The translations under genes and the position numbers were made by a program. Shown here piece after piece: positions 31,560 to 43,080 of a DNA stretch of 64,000 nt. The stretch is from contig OZ005605.1 of assembly GCA_963930655.1 (NCBI GenBank), positions 21,583,501 through 21,647,500 on the forward strand, read 5' to 3'. The DNA comes from Myrica gale (lineage: Eukaryota > Streptophyta > Magnoliopsida > Fagales > Myricaceae). Every line of letters starts with the position of its first letter. Position 1 is the first letter of the stretch. Below the pieces are notes generated by a model that was given only the letters and a program-made list of their open reading frames with translations, searched no databases and was not told the DNA's origin.

Positions 31560-32009
31560 ATCTTCGTCTTGTTAGTTTTTTTTCCCTTCTAAACAACAAA
31601 AACAATATACTAAAATTCGAGAAAGATGCAGCCAGTACATATAAAAACAACATGAAGGTTAGCGAAAAACTTAAACGGCCCGAAAGACCCTACAATAAAC
31701 CGGATCCAATGATTCAGAAGCCAATTTAGACTACAAAGTCGGAACTATCTGCAGCCACAAGTGTCGTAGCAAAAACTCCAGAACCAACCGACCACAAGGG
31801 TCCACAGACAATACAAACACAAACTGACCACAAGAGCCAGTACACAATAAAAATACAAACCAGTCACAAGAGCCAGGACACAACACACACAACACAACCA
31901 CCTTTCAAGGCGATGGCGGCTTCCGCTAGAAGAAGGGCGATCAAAGCATAGATCCGACTCCGTTGAAATAATCGTCATGCAAAGAGGATTCCTCGCCAAT
32001 CTTCAAATA
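31560..32009. other. Unassigned insert between two repeat units
   Basis: Non-coding, rich in CACAA-type repeats (CCACAAGAGCCAG twice). It ends with AGAGGATTCCTCGCCAATCT at about 31983-32003, a motif repeated at 32917 and, weakly, at 33028. Possibly a reversed LINE part. Confidence 0.35.
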
Positions 32010-32019
32010 AAAATACAGG

Positions 32020-32210
32020 GAAGTTGGCTCTCTTGTTTGCTAAGTTGCCCATTTGATAGCATATTCGGATGCTATCGTTGTGATGATTGTGTTGTACCTT
32101 CAAGAAGGGTCACGTTTGCAGATATACATTACTTCTTTTTGTAATTTTTTCTAATATATTGCGATTTGAACTCTGATCTGTTTAATTTTTAATGATGTTG
32201 GTTTTTCGAG
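32020..32210 (+). repeat. Dispersed repeat unit, copy 2
   Basis: Matches 31264-31498 but lacks about 41 bp between two CCTT tetranucleotides, as expected of a deletion between short direct repeats. Ends GGTTTTTCGAG. Confidence 0.6.
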
Positions 32211-32916
32211 ATCCTCCTCCCCTTGTGGAGGAGGAGAGGAGACAGTTTCGGGTGGCACAAAACGACAGTGGCAATGAGAGCCACCGAAGAAAAATGGTTA
32301 GATCTGTCCACCAAACAGGAGGAAGCATAGGCGGGAAACAGGCCAAACGAACCGACCAGAGGCGTCACGAAGCAAAAATGTCACGTGTATAGGTGACACA
32401 CACACACAAGGTCGCGTGTGCCCTACACACCGGCAAAGAGAGGTCGGAACGAGGCAGAAGAGACAGCCAGGGGGCTGAGCATGACTTGGCAGCGCAAACC
32501 TCCGAAAAACACACAAAACAGCTAGGACTGAGGCAAGAGAGCGGGCGCGTGAAATCTATGTGCGCGTGAAACCTCACGCACCGGCAAGTGGCCACCGCTC
32601 CTGCTCAAATCTGAGCGCCGGAAGGATAGAAAGCACACCATGGATGTCGTGCACACCGAAGACCACCGGAGAGGCTGTGATATAACCTCCAAAACAAAGA
32701 GAAAAAATCATGCCGAAATGGAGCAAAAAAACAAACTCCTGCCACCAGAAGTGTGGCCGGTGGAAAGAAGAGGGGGGGAGCTCCATGACCGGAGAGAGTA
32801 GGGGGAAGGTTTTTCAAACAAGGGGAGAGAGGCTCTAGAGAGAGGGAGAGTCTCTCTCTAAAACGAACTTGATGGCTCGCTTATATATGTATTTAATTGT
32901 TAGTTAAAGGCTTAAA
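32211..32916 (-). mobile_element. Possible 5' end of a LINE, minus orientation
   Basis: GC-richer than the surroundings (many CG dinucleotides). Read on the minus strand it begins with a GA/CT-rich leader (TTAGAGAGAGACTCTCCCTC) and then ATG-containing short frames, like the 5' leader of plant L1-type elements. No reverse-transcriptase or endonuclease reading follows. Family assignment is tentative. Confidence 0.35.
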
Positions 32917-32980
32917 AGAGGATTCCTCGCCAATCTTCAAATCAAATTACGGGGAAGGAGATAACAATTTGAAGCAGAGA

Positions 32981-32993
32981 CCCCCCCCCCCCC
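32981..32993 (+). repeat. Run of 13 C
   Basis: Uninterrupted C run followed by TTTTATC, lying between two copies of AAGCAGAGACC. Confidence 0.8.
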
Positions 32994-33449
32994 TTTTATC
33001 AAAGCAGAGACCATTGAAAATACTTAAAAGAGCTTTCCTTGCCAATCTTTGAAGTGTCCGATATTTGGGCTGATAAATTCGTTGTACTTGAACAAATACT
33101 CGTATTTTATTGGGTACTAAAACAATTTGTTGAATATGAGAGGGAGTATTAAAATATCTAATCAAATATCTCTTTGGAAAGGTCTAGTAATTAGGACTAA
33201 TATACCCCTATTAGCCAAGTTATAAGCCGAGTAGCTAATTTGTAGGGACACAGCTACTGCAAATACTTTTGCTGCATGGACTCAGTAGTACTTTAAAGCA
33301 ACGCATTCTGCTTGTGCCTCGGAAGCATGTACACAATCTTAAGATAGTTTTAAATATTTGTTTAATTTCTGAGTTGGTCAGATTAAATGCATGTCTGGGA
33401 GTCAGCCTCAAGGGCTCTCCAAGTCAATGGAAAATTTTGAACCTTCTTT

Positions 33450-33648
33450 GGTAACGTTTGTGTTGTAAAATTTTAGTGTTGTTAAAATTTTAGGTATTGG
33501 GTTTAGTGAAAAAGTGAAGAGAGAATTAATTTTTTATATTTTTTTGTAGTAAATAGTAATGATTTGATGAGGAGAGAAAAATTATATTGTAATATTTAAT
33601 TGTGTTAAAATTTTAGAGGGTGTAAAATTTTGGTACACAGACGGTGAC
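33450..33648. mobile_element. MITE, family A
   Basis: About 199 bp with ends GGTAACGTTTGTG and GTCACCGTCTGTG (reverse complement). The body is nearly identical to the copies at 6328 and 36814, so they belong to one amplification wave. Target duplication unclear. Confidence 0.7.
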
Positions 33649-34501
33649 GATTTCCTCTCTCTCACGAGCAGAACCTACCCATGTCGTCTACAATTCCAAA
33701 CTCTACCAATGGTGTGTTACCAGTTGTACCTTCCTGCTGTATCAAAGCTACTCTCCGTCTAAGCGCGTATACTCGGCTTTTGAGGTTCTGCTCCCTTCCC
33801 CTTGATTGGTTTTTGTTTATTTTTTAGAGCTTAATTAATCAACTGATTAACTATGTCCAGAAAATAGTTAATTACATTTTCCTCCCACGCATTATACTCC
33901 AATCTCAAAAATCTCCCTATTTTCGAATTAGTTACGACACCACAACCTACGTGTCCCGTTTCAATTCGGTATTTTATATAATTTTAACGTTAACTCGCAC
34001 GTTTTACATTACACGTGATACTCATCCCACGCGAAAATAAGAAACTGCCCTCATTCCAACAGTGCCATTGGAACTTTTAATTCTTTTCCGTGCTCTAAAC
34101 TGTGCGTTTTGCCTCCAACTAAAAATTACTCTCATTTCCTTTGCCACCATTAAAACGACAGCCTGTATCCTCCACAGTAGTATTGCCCATTACTTCAGGC
34201 GAACTAGTGCTACTGAAGAAGCTGGAACCCAATACATGAAGCTCGAAGAAGTTGGGAAAGATGTGCTTCATTTTGTCCCCTTCGCTAGTAAGAAATTAGT
34301 GGCCTCTCTCTTCCAATTACATGATACCTGAAGTCATTCAAAAAGGTGAGGAACTATTTTGGCCAGTAGCCTAAAGTTCATCGTTCAATCACGTGAATAA
34401 TCACTACAATGGGATGCCTTGGAAACAAGTCATACATGCAGGAAAAATGAATTCAGTACAGGCGTGAGAACAGTCCATCCCATGCGGGCCCCGAAGATAT
34501 A

Positions 34502-34688
34502 GGGATTGTTCGTTTATGCATTATTCTCAAGATTTTTTTGTATTCTCACAACACAAAAATCCTATAACCAAACATCTTTTCTAACCTCACATAAAAATAA
34601 CTACAACACGCATACTAATAAAGTTAACATCCTTTAAAAATTCTCAAAACACAAAAAATCCTCGCAACACACTTAACTGAACACACTC
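34502..34688. mobile_element. MITE, family B
   Basis: 187 bp with ends GGGATTGTTCG and GAGTGTGTTCAG (reverse complement). The flanking triplets are ATA and GTA, so the target duplication has decayed. The interior family signature is present. Confidence 0.75.
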
Positions 34689-35408
34689 GTAGATTGATAA
34701 ACTCCAATCCATCGCCGCCCAGCTGGTCGCCACGCATCCCATCGCCATATATGCATTATATTTTTCTTTCTTAAATTGTTGACAATCTCAATAGATTTGT
34801 TTTTGGATTTCCAACCTGTTAAAGGGTGACGAATTTTCTTTTGCAAGTGTTGGTAAATACAGAGTGGAGCATGACCATGTGAATATGTGATGCGACAAAT
34901 ATTTGAGGGACAGGCGGACGGCTGCCCATGAAAGCATAAATATGAATCGACCATTGAGATTGTCAAATGTGCATGTCGAGGCCTACAAATCAAAAAAATC
35001 TTGCTCTATTTGAAAATTAATGCATATGATCCTACGGCACATGGAGCGAGTGGGCAGAGGTGTCGGCATGCAGAAGCAAGATGTGTCCCGGTTTATGGTG
35101 TAGCAGCATTATTGATTTTCTGGGTGAAATGAGCCAAAACCAGAACAACCTTTGGCCAAAGGGACGGAATGACAGAAACAATCTGGTAGACGAATATCAA
35201 CAAGAATCTCAACTCACAATCACCGACTACCTGAGACGATGACTGCTCTCCATCAAAATTGCAAGCTCAAGTTACAAGGGCGCTGAAGCTCTAAAAGGTC
35301 ATGGCATCGGTCATCATCTTCATCGTCGGTCTCTCACACTCTCTGTCTACAAGTACACGATTCTGTCGTGATATGAGACCATGGTCACAGACAGAGAGGG
35401 ATAGAGAG

Positions 35409-35769
35409 TAGGGGTGAACACAATCGGACCGCAGACCGGATCGGACCGCATTTATTAAAAAAATAAAAAATATATATTTTTTATAATTTTTAATACAAAT
35501 TATAAACATAAAACGTTTAATTTTAATCTAAACTAAAACTTAACATTTTTATATACACTTCCCTTTTTAAATTAACCTAAACAAAATTTTGAAAAAAATT
35601 TTAAAAAATAAAAAATTGAAAAAAATTAAAACCGGACCGCATTTAGTGAAACCGGATCGGACCACTTATAAGTGGTCCGGTCCGGTCCTTTAATATACTA
35701 GGACCGGAATGCGGTCCGGACCGCATTGCGGCCCGAAAAACCGGACCGCATTCCGATTTTTCAGCCCTA
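35409..35769. mobile_element. hAT-type MITE, 361 bp, perfect 8-bp target duplication
   Basis: ATAGAGAG flanks the element at 35401-35408 and 35770-35777. The ends are TAGGGGTGAA and TAGGGCTGAA (reverse complement). An 8-bp duplication and a TAGGGG-type end are hallmarks of hAT elements. The termini are packed with repeats of CGGACCGCATT and its complement around an AT-rich core, likely transposase-binding subterminal repeats. No coding capacity. Confidence 0.9.
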
Positions 35770-36813
35770 ATAGAGAGACGTTCAACTTCTGTTGACCAAG
35801 TCAGCCTCATTCCTGGCATTTACCATTTGATTGGGGGCGATTTTGGTCACTTGTGAAAGAAAACGTGCGAGTTAAGTTTAAAATTGGGTCCAATATACAC
35901 ATATTGTGATGACAACGATTACGATTTTAGAGAAAGTTTTTGAAATTGAGGTGTAACTTCATGAGGAAAATGTAATTAACCCTCTAAAGAAAGTTCTTTC
36001 GTCCATATATGGACCACACATAAGTTATATAGATATATTCTATTAATAGAAAACGTATACTATTAAGCGAATTCGGAAAACGAGTGTGTAAACATATTCT
36101 ACCGATCATAAGGTTAAGATTAGACAAAATGATTTTTTTTTTAGACAAGTATCTAACCTATGAACTTTCAATGAAAAAATTAAAATTTAAAACCTAAATT
36201 GAGAAAAATGTTAAACCACAAGGACGGACACATTATTAACCATGTCTTGTGGGATTATGCTCCTAACGAGTTAAAGACTTTTTACTGTGCTGTGAAAAAC
36301 ACTGTGTTAGAAACTTATACCATAAAAAATAACTAAGATGTAGTTAGCATGCTATAATCAACTATAATGCGTAAAAGATTGGTTTATTAAAGTATAAGGT
36401 CTTATTCATTTGGGTAATCGGATTAGACCTTAGAGTCTTAGACAAGTTCCCAACCAATAAATTTACAATAAACATCGAAATGATTTCAAGTTACCACGAA
36501 AAATATCTCCACACATATCCAATCCTCTTCATTACGGATTCTTTCAAACTATTTGAAAATTCTATACTTTTAACCTGAGGCATAATTGGTGACTGTTTCT
36601 CACTTAAAAGAAATTTAGTGCATTGATTATTTTCCTATATTATACGAAATAAATTTCTATATTAAAGTATTAATCTTTTTCGTATATATATATATATATA
36701 TATTGAATAATACAAAAGAATCCTTTAAAGTACCTAGATTATTCTATCAGGCAAATTTTATCCATTAGATTTAAATTTAGCATGAGAATTTAGCTCTATA
36801 TTAGATCTTGTGT

Positions 36814-37003
36814 TTGTGTTGTAAAATTTTAGTGTTGTTAAAATTTTAGGTATTGGGTTTAGTGAAAAAGTGAAGAGAGAGGTAATTTTTTATATTTTTT
36901 GTACTAAATAGTAATGATTTGATGAGGAGAGAGAGATTATATTGTAATATTTAATTGTGTTAAAATTTTAGAGAGAGTAAAATTTTGGTACACAAACGTG
37001 TCT
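36814..37003. mobile_element. MITE, family A, TTA target site
   Basis: 190 bp with inverted termini sharing GTTTGTGT, flanked by TTA at 36811-36813 and 37004-37006. The body is nearly identical to the copy at 33450. It lies about 470 bp before the VQ start codon. Confidence 0.75.
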
Positions 37004-37474
37004 TTAAAATGCTAATTGAGATTAAAGATGACTTTATCCTGAAAAATACCTTTAAGAAAAATAATTCTCTTGATAGCTTTAGCCTAACTAAAACAGGATC
37101 CAAGGATAAAATAATTATCCTGAACGAGTTCAAATGTCAAGTAGAGTTCCGACGTTGTCCGAGGATAAAACCATAAGCAATAGACGTGGTACTTTGTTTC
37201 CCGAAAAAAGAAAAAGTAAAAAGGTAGTACTCTGTTTGGCAGATTTATTCTGTCGGAACGTGGTACCACGTCTCAAACGAGCGCGTGGGGCTTATGCCGC
37301 AACATGAGACTCCAATGTCCCGACCCCACCATAGCATTTCTTACTAAACCGAATAAAGCAGTAACAGAAGTCTCATCTTATCTATCCTCTCAGCCTCTCT
37401 CTCCATTTTCGTCTTCTCCTTCGAATCTCTCTCTCTCTCTTCTGTACAGGAGCATCTTGGAGCCGGAGGCATCA

Positions 37475-38260
37475 ATGGAGTCGGTCTCTCCAAGATTCCA
37501 AGAAATCCAATACACAAGTCCATCTCTGTTGCCTTCTCCGAAGAGTTACAGCCCTAACAGTAGCAGTAGCACCACCACCACTAACAGCAATGGACTCCAA
37601 CCCACCCCACCCGCAACACCACCTCCACTGCCCCAACAGCACCACCAACCTCTAAAGCCCATCACCAGATCCGAATCTGCCAACCCTTACCCTACCACCT
37701 TCGTCCAAGCCGACACCTCCTCCTTCAAACAAGTGGTCCAAATGCTTACTGGATCCTCCGAGACCACCAGGCACGCCTCTTCCCCGAAGCCCACGGCCAC
37801 CAGCCCCGCGTCCGACGGTCCGTCTAAGACCCACATCCCACCCATCAAATCCATCATGCCCAAAAAGCAACAGTCCGGGTTCAAGCTCTACGAGCGCCGA
37901 AGCTCCCTCAAAAACCTCAAAATCAACCCTTTGTTCCCCGTGTTCGCTTCCAGTAATTCCGGCTTCTCGCCCCGCAAGCCCGAGATTCTTTCCCCGAGCA
38001 TTCTCGACTTCCCGTCACTCGCTCTCAGCCCCGTCACGCCCCTCATACCCGACCCGTTTGACCGATCCGCTTTCAAACCCCACGCCAATGCAAATGCTAA
38101 TGCTAAGATAGACACAGGGGCCGAGGACAAAGCGATGAAAGAGAAGGGTTTTTACTTCCACCCCTCGCCGGCGACGACGCCGAGGGAATCAGAGCCCCGG
38201 CTTTTGCCTCTATTCCCAACAACGTCGCCGAGAGTTTCAGGTTCTTCTTCTTCTTCTTGA
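37475..38260 (+). CDS. VQ-motif protein (VQ4/VQ13/VQ19-like group)
   Basis: A single-exon frame of 261 residues. The VQ motif FKQVVQMLTG is at residues 84-93, preceded by the conserved LKPITRSESANPYPTTFVQAD segment. Later FKLYERRSSLKNLKINP and LSPSILDFPSLALSP match conserved blocks of the VQ4/VQ13/VQ19/VQ33 group. The protein is rich in Ser-Pro and Thr-Pro (QYTSPSLLPSPKSYSP at the N-terminus), the sites that MAP kinases modify in relatives. VQ proteins act in the nucleus as partners of WRKY transcription factors. The reading frame is open further upstream to 37304, but MESVSPRF is preferred because it matches the family start and the upstream part is CT-rich leader. VQ genes commonly lack introns, as here. 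The frame is intact. Confidence 0.93.
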   Translation: MESVSPRFQEIQYTSPSLLPSPKSYSPNSSSSTTTTNSNGLQPTPPATPPPLPQQHHQPLKPITRSESANPYPTTFVQADTSSFKQVVQMLTGSSETTRHASSPKPTATSPASDGPSKTHIPPIKSIMPKKQQSGFKLYERRSSLKNLKINPLFPVFASSNSGFSPRKPEILSPSILDFPSLALSPVTPLIPDPFDRSAFKPHANANANAKIDTGAEDKAMKEKGFYFHPSPATTPRESEPRLLPLFPTTSPRVSGSSSSS

Positions 38261-39629
38261 AGTAACTATAATTTTTAATTTTGTGTAAGATTTTATGTAT
38301 TAATATGGGCATTGAAGAGGAGGATCGAAAACGACATATTTGTAATGGGATGTTTGCGGAGAATGAGAGCATCTTGCTTCAATTGTAAAATTTTATGATG
38401 TGTTTTCATTTTTCTTTTTGGGTTCCACTTATTTATTATGCTTGGTTTCTGAGAAAGTTAAATTGAAAACAAAAACTCAATAATTCTGACTGTTTTTCGT
38501 CTCTGAACTGACTCATGTTGATGCTGGTAGTTGAGCTTCCAGAAATCAAAGTATTCACATGAATTTTCGAGCCCTTATGTTTGTGTGAACTGTGAAGCTC
38601 AGTTGAGTAGGGTCTGTAATTAAAACTTCTACGGTTGGACCGCTGGAGGATGGAACCCATAAATAAATATCAATTTTTGTTAATTGGATCACAATAAGTG
38701 ACACAAGAGAATCTTAACTCCTATTGCTCTACTTTCAATTCTTTCAATAAATGCTCAAATGAATACTGAGATCCAATTCGGCAAATATTTCTTTTAGGCA
38801 TGATTTAAGACATTGTAAGAGGCGCAGGTGAATAGATGGATGGAGAGAGAGATTTGGGCAGGTTTTGTTCGCATTAATGGCAAAAGCGGCTTTGGTCTAG
38901 CTGTCAAGAGAAAAGAGAAGAAGAGTAGGGCAAGGAATCTTGACCTTTTTGTTGTCTTTGTGGGTGAGGGAAAGATGCCAAGAGAAGTAGGCAGTGATTC
39001 TCTGTGCTTGTGTTTACAACAACACCTCGGTCTTTTTCAAGGCCGTGTTTTGTATCAGTGTGGCGAGGTATATTCTGTTTACAGGCCTGAGCTCCATCCA
39101 TAAAGATGGTGATGAAACAGGAATTGGTGTCTTTGAACCGTTTGGATCTCCTGTTCTTGTTGGCCGAGATTTCAATCTCTGATTGAACTAGGATTTGCGT
39201 GTTGGATAGTTTAGGCATCGAGGATTTACTTGTTCTATGCTGGAGAGTTTAATGCTTAAGCACGTGATCTGTTTCAAGTTTATGCTGATAAATATGAAAC
39301 TTTCTTTTTCACGTGGTCTCTTGGCGTAGGAGGTCAAAAATGGGGCGGGGTCTAGAACAAAGCAATAAAGACGTTGGTCTTGATGACCAAAAGATTAGTA
39401 CGAACTCAGCCACATAAGATTTCCTAACGGGGGACCCATCCAATATAGCCAACGTACCACAAGTTGAGTTCTACCAGTCAAGGTCTCCTTTAATAAGAAG
39501 CGCTTTGAATTGCTGTAAAAAGCAATCATATAAAGGTTTGAATCTAACGCCGATTTTAAGTTTGCTTTTTGACTCGAAGAGAGACCGATACTGTTGGTGA
39601 ATGGGAACAGTCAGGAAAACGAAGGCGCC

Positions 39630-39648
39630 GGGGGGGGGGGGGGGGGGG
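39630..39648 (+). repeat. Run of 19 G
   Basis: Uninterrupted G run in intergenic DNA preceded by GAAGGCGCC. The length may be uncertain because of sequencing slippage. Confidence 0.8.
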
Positions 39649-40910
39649 AGTGGGACTCGTGATGATGAAAGGGGAGAAAAGAGAAACGGAGCAGTGATGA
39701 GAATGGGAAAGCCAGGAAACATGGCGTGGTGTGATCTATCCGTGCTTTTGTCTGTTTGTTTGTCTTGGTGGGTCTCATTTTTGTGTGGGATTTGCACCGT
39801 ATATGGTTGGTGGGTCATTAATTTGGAACTTTGAATCTTCCATGTGCACTGCTTGGAGCACTCTTTTGGCCTTTGCTTGCTCCCTACTTGAGTCTTCACG
39901 TCAATCTACAACGGAAAAGACACACACACACACACGATATTAACACTTGCGTGCTCGCAGTTGGTCACCAAAGTGAAATTACTCATCCAAACCCATTTTT
40001 CTACAGAAAACCGTGAGGAATTTGACAATATGTATGGATTGTATAGACTTGTTTTAGTCGTTGAGTCTCCAAGCGTCTTTCTTAGAGGTCCTTTTCCCTC
40101 TTTTTGCTTTTGTCTTCACGTGAGGTTTTCGCTGCCTTTACAGAAAGATTAACTATATGAAGTAAACATTTTGTTGGTGGAGGATGTGGTTGGTTGGAAG
40201 AGAAAGTTCAATGCACTTAGTGCCTCTTGATATGTATAAATAAACCATAAATTACATAATTAAATTGCGATTGTTAAAAGTACTTCCCCTAGATAACAAA
40301 AAACCAATGCGTGAGGATTTCCACTGTCAAAAGAGAGAAGCCAAAAAAAAAACTCTTCGCAATCAAAACTTGCCAAATTCATAATCTCTGTGGATGTGCA
40401 CGTCCTACGAATCCCGATAGGTTGGTATTCCCTTTGGTGATCCTTCAAGGAGAACGCACATGACTTGAGATTTGAGACTCATCTTGTTATGACCTAATGG
40501 ATTAGCACAAATAACGTGTCTTGGCCGTATTGAAATGCTTTTAAGTTATATACCTATACGTATGAACACAATGAAGGATAGAATCATAGAGAAATGGCTG
40601 CGTTCAAATCTGATCCGAACAGTTCTAGAACCCCAATTACAGGTTAACTACTTCGACCTTGACCGGGTAATTAGTCAATGAAAGGATAATAAGCACGCAT
40701 TTAACATACCTCTACAATATATATATATATATACACGCCGAAATCCCATTTGGTAGCCGACTATTTTGAAAACGAACAAACCATATTAATAAATAAAAAC
40801 CAGTTACTCAATTAATTGGCTTATATAAATAATTCTTTTCGGGAGGAGAAAGTTGAAAGCCATTATACGGTCAAAGTGCGAAGTGCATGCATGCGCAATC
40901 TGAGTCTGAT

Positions 40911-41107
40911 TATTATGTTAAGCACTATTGTTCTGAGCAAAAGCTGAGATTAAAAGTTTCAAAATTCAAGGGCTCAGATCGTACCACATCAATTAAAATA
41001 TTTTAAATGTTTTAAATGATGTGTTTAAGTACAACCGTCGGATCTCCAGCTTTTAATCTCAGCCGTCGCTCAGCATGCTCAGCACAATAATACTTAGCAC
41101 AATAACC
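40911..41107. repeat. Inverted-repeat element (MITE), about 197 bp
   Basis: The left arm with TATTATGTTAAGCACTATTG and AAAGCTGAGATTAAAAG pairs with the right arm containing CTTTTAATCTCAGC and CACAATAATACTTAGCAC. No coding capacity. Superfamily not resolved. Confidence 0.65.
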
Positions 41108-42066
41108 AAACTCTGTGCAACCTATGGTTTCAACACACGATCTAATCCAGACAAGACTCCCATGATAACTATTTTGAGGATGGTCTAGGTATTGGTGTTC
41201 TACCACAATTAAACCTCTTTACTCTAACGTAGTTAGGAATTCGATGGTGGAGATTTTGCCATATCAGTATCCGTTACATCTGTCGACCATATATTTGTCA
41301 TTAATTCCATGTATCCGCTTAATTACCCAAGAGAGAAAAACAAAGAATACCTGAGTACAGGGTCAATGAACTGTTTTGACCAGCTTGTTTTGAGGGCTAA
41401 AAATAGTACTGCTTTTGCCAAAACCTATTACAGAGAGAGAGAGAGAGAGAATCAAGTCATTTACGGTCACTTTGGACCTTTGGCATTTGAGCAATTTTTT
41501 CTCTGTTTCTTATTCTCGCAGCAATTTTTAATTTTTTTTTATATTTCTAGTAATATGCAGTACTATTAATATATTATGCAGAAACCGGAACATCAGAATC
41601 TGCGGAACACAAACTTATGATCAAAAGTACACAGTTTATAGAGAAAGAACATAATCTTCATGCACGGGAGCTTACACAGGCTAGAAAATACAACTGGAGA
41701 CAAAACCCTAATCTTCATTGAATTCAAATAACACGAAACATTCTAGTCTTTTTATTTCCTCCATAACATAGACATAACAAGAAGAGCGAGGAGGAGAAGA
41801 AGAAGGACATTACAGAAGCAGGAAAGAGATCCTTTTGCACCCACCTCACATATGTAGATATGTAAGACATGTAACATATGAACCGAAACAAAATAGAAGG
41901 AAAAACCAACATATTAAAGTTTAAAAGGTTTAACGGAGGAAATCTTGCAAGCCTGATTATTCAAGGATCCCATGTCCCGTCAATAACACAATAATGATAA
42001 TAATAATCGAACAGCTTATAACTTTTTCAGCTTTTCTCTCTCTTACGCGATTCATGTTTTGTTTCT

Positions 42067-42417
42067 TCAGTCGGTGATCCTGGCACAATGCGTAATGGCG
42101 CTGCAACTGCGCCTGTAAGGATTAGCCCTGCGCCTCCTTTGGCAGTTGTAGTAGGAGTTACCGCGGCGGCCACATGGAATTGAGTTGGCCTTAAGTGCTC
42201 CATAACTAATGTACCTCTGCCGCGCAAGATGTCGGCTAGGATGAGAATCCATCAACATCTCATTCTCCTCGCCAATGCACTCTCCCACTGCGCCGCTGCA
42301 CGAGCCTGTTGTGCCAATTTGGGTGATACCCCAGTTGGTGGCCTCGTGGAGTGAAGACGACTCGGCCACCGCGGTCAATGCAAGGAGGAGGAATATCAGC
42401 CAGGGCTTATATTCCAT
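42067..42417 (-). CDS. RALF peptide hormone precursor
   Basis: A 116-residue precursor with the standard RALF layout. Residues 1-20 (MEYKPWLIFLLLALTAVAES) are a signal peptide. The propeptide carries a CSGAVGEC pair. An RHLA site fits the subtilase recognition pattern R-x-L-x. The mature part follows with YISYGAL, then CGRRGNSYYNC and CSAITHC, which supply the four conserved cysteines. YISY is the receptor-contact motif in this family. RALFs are secreted and signal through FERONIA-type receptor kinases to change apoplastic pH and growth. The frame is open 13 codons further upstream, but the second Met is chosen because the signal peptide starts there. Closest to the RALF1/23/33 type; exact orthology not determined. 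Single exon, intact. Confidence 0.94.
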   Translation of the reverse strand: MEYKPWLIFLLLALTAVAESSSLHEATNWGITQIGTTGSCSGAVGECIGEENEMLMDSHPSRHLARQRYISYGALKANSIPCGRRGNSYYNCQRRRRANPYRRSCSAITHCARITD

Positions 42418-42713
42418 TTCGGGTACTTTGTGTGGCAAAAGAAAGGGTGAACTCACTCGTGGCTAGCTAGCCAAGGAGAAAATGAGTTGAGAGAGAGGTT
42501 CTAGGAGATTAATGCCTGGTCGAACGCAGCGCCCTTCCTCTTAGAGAAGGGGAAGAGAAGGATATAGATGCAAAGGTGGGAGGGTTGTGGGGTTCATGGG
42601 ATAAAAGAGGGAGGGTGGGATTTTGTGGCTGTTTTTCTATGATTTAACGCAATTTCGGGTGCCCGTTTCTTGCTCCTTGTTTTTCTATTTTTTGGTTGTT
42701 TTTTTGGTTTTGG

Positions 42714-42724
42714 TGATTATAAAT
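42714..42724 (-). promoter_or_regulatory. Possible TATA box of the RALF gene
   Basis: On the minus strand the sequence reads CTATTTATAATC about 300 bp before the chosen start codon. It would give a leader of roughly 270 nt. Inference from position only. Confidence 0.35.
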
Positions 42725-42899
42725 AGAGATGGCTCTTGTTTGGGAGATGTTTGTGTGACTAGCATAGCTTGCTAAGGATTGGAGGCCAACTATTTTCACA
42801 GTTGTCAATACCTCTATTTAGAATATCAAAAACCAACTTTCTCCTTCAGATTCCTAATTATTTTGTGCAAAATTTCATAACACTTTTTAGAAATAAAAA

Positions 42900-43080
42900 T
42901 ATTTATACTTGATAAGTGATACATTTATTAGGGAAATACCTCATTGGATTAATTGTGTTAGCTCACTTATATTAAAAACATTACATAAGGGGGTTATTTA
43001 TAACTCAAAAGTCTCACATGACCACATTGACTAAGCAATGTGGGACTTCACAATTCCCGACAACACCAACGGAGGTTAAT
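42900..43080. mobile_element. LTR-like fragment (fossil), uncertain
   Basis: Contains a TATA-like GGGGTTATTTATAACTC followed by AGCAATGTGGGACTTC, a combination seen in many plant LTRs. A related TTGCTTTAGCAACGTGGGAC occurs in the TRIM-like LTR at 21566-21808. No primer site or coding part is seen. Confidence 0.35.

Larger units (their letters stand above)
33649..37474. other. Intergenic before the VQ gene
   Basis: Apart from the MITEs at 34502, 35409 and 36814, no gene is seen. Short frames near 34062-34331 and 35060-35242 show no domain. The VQ promoter and a CT-rich leader (about 37380-37445) are at the right end. Confidence 0.5.
38261..42066. other. Intergenic between the VQ and RALF genes
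   Basis: Begins with the VQ 3' region. No gene recognised. It contains a 19-G run (39630-39648), a short CA repeat near 39920-39935 and an AT run at 40717-40733. Frames at 38828-39103 and 39471-39899 show no domain. A GA microsatellite lies at about 41431-41450. Confidence 0.5.

Noticed and set aside
39471-39899. 142-codon minus-strand frame across the G run
   Set aside because: It owes its length partly to the homopolymer, which reads as a proline run, and shows no domain.
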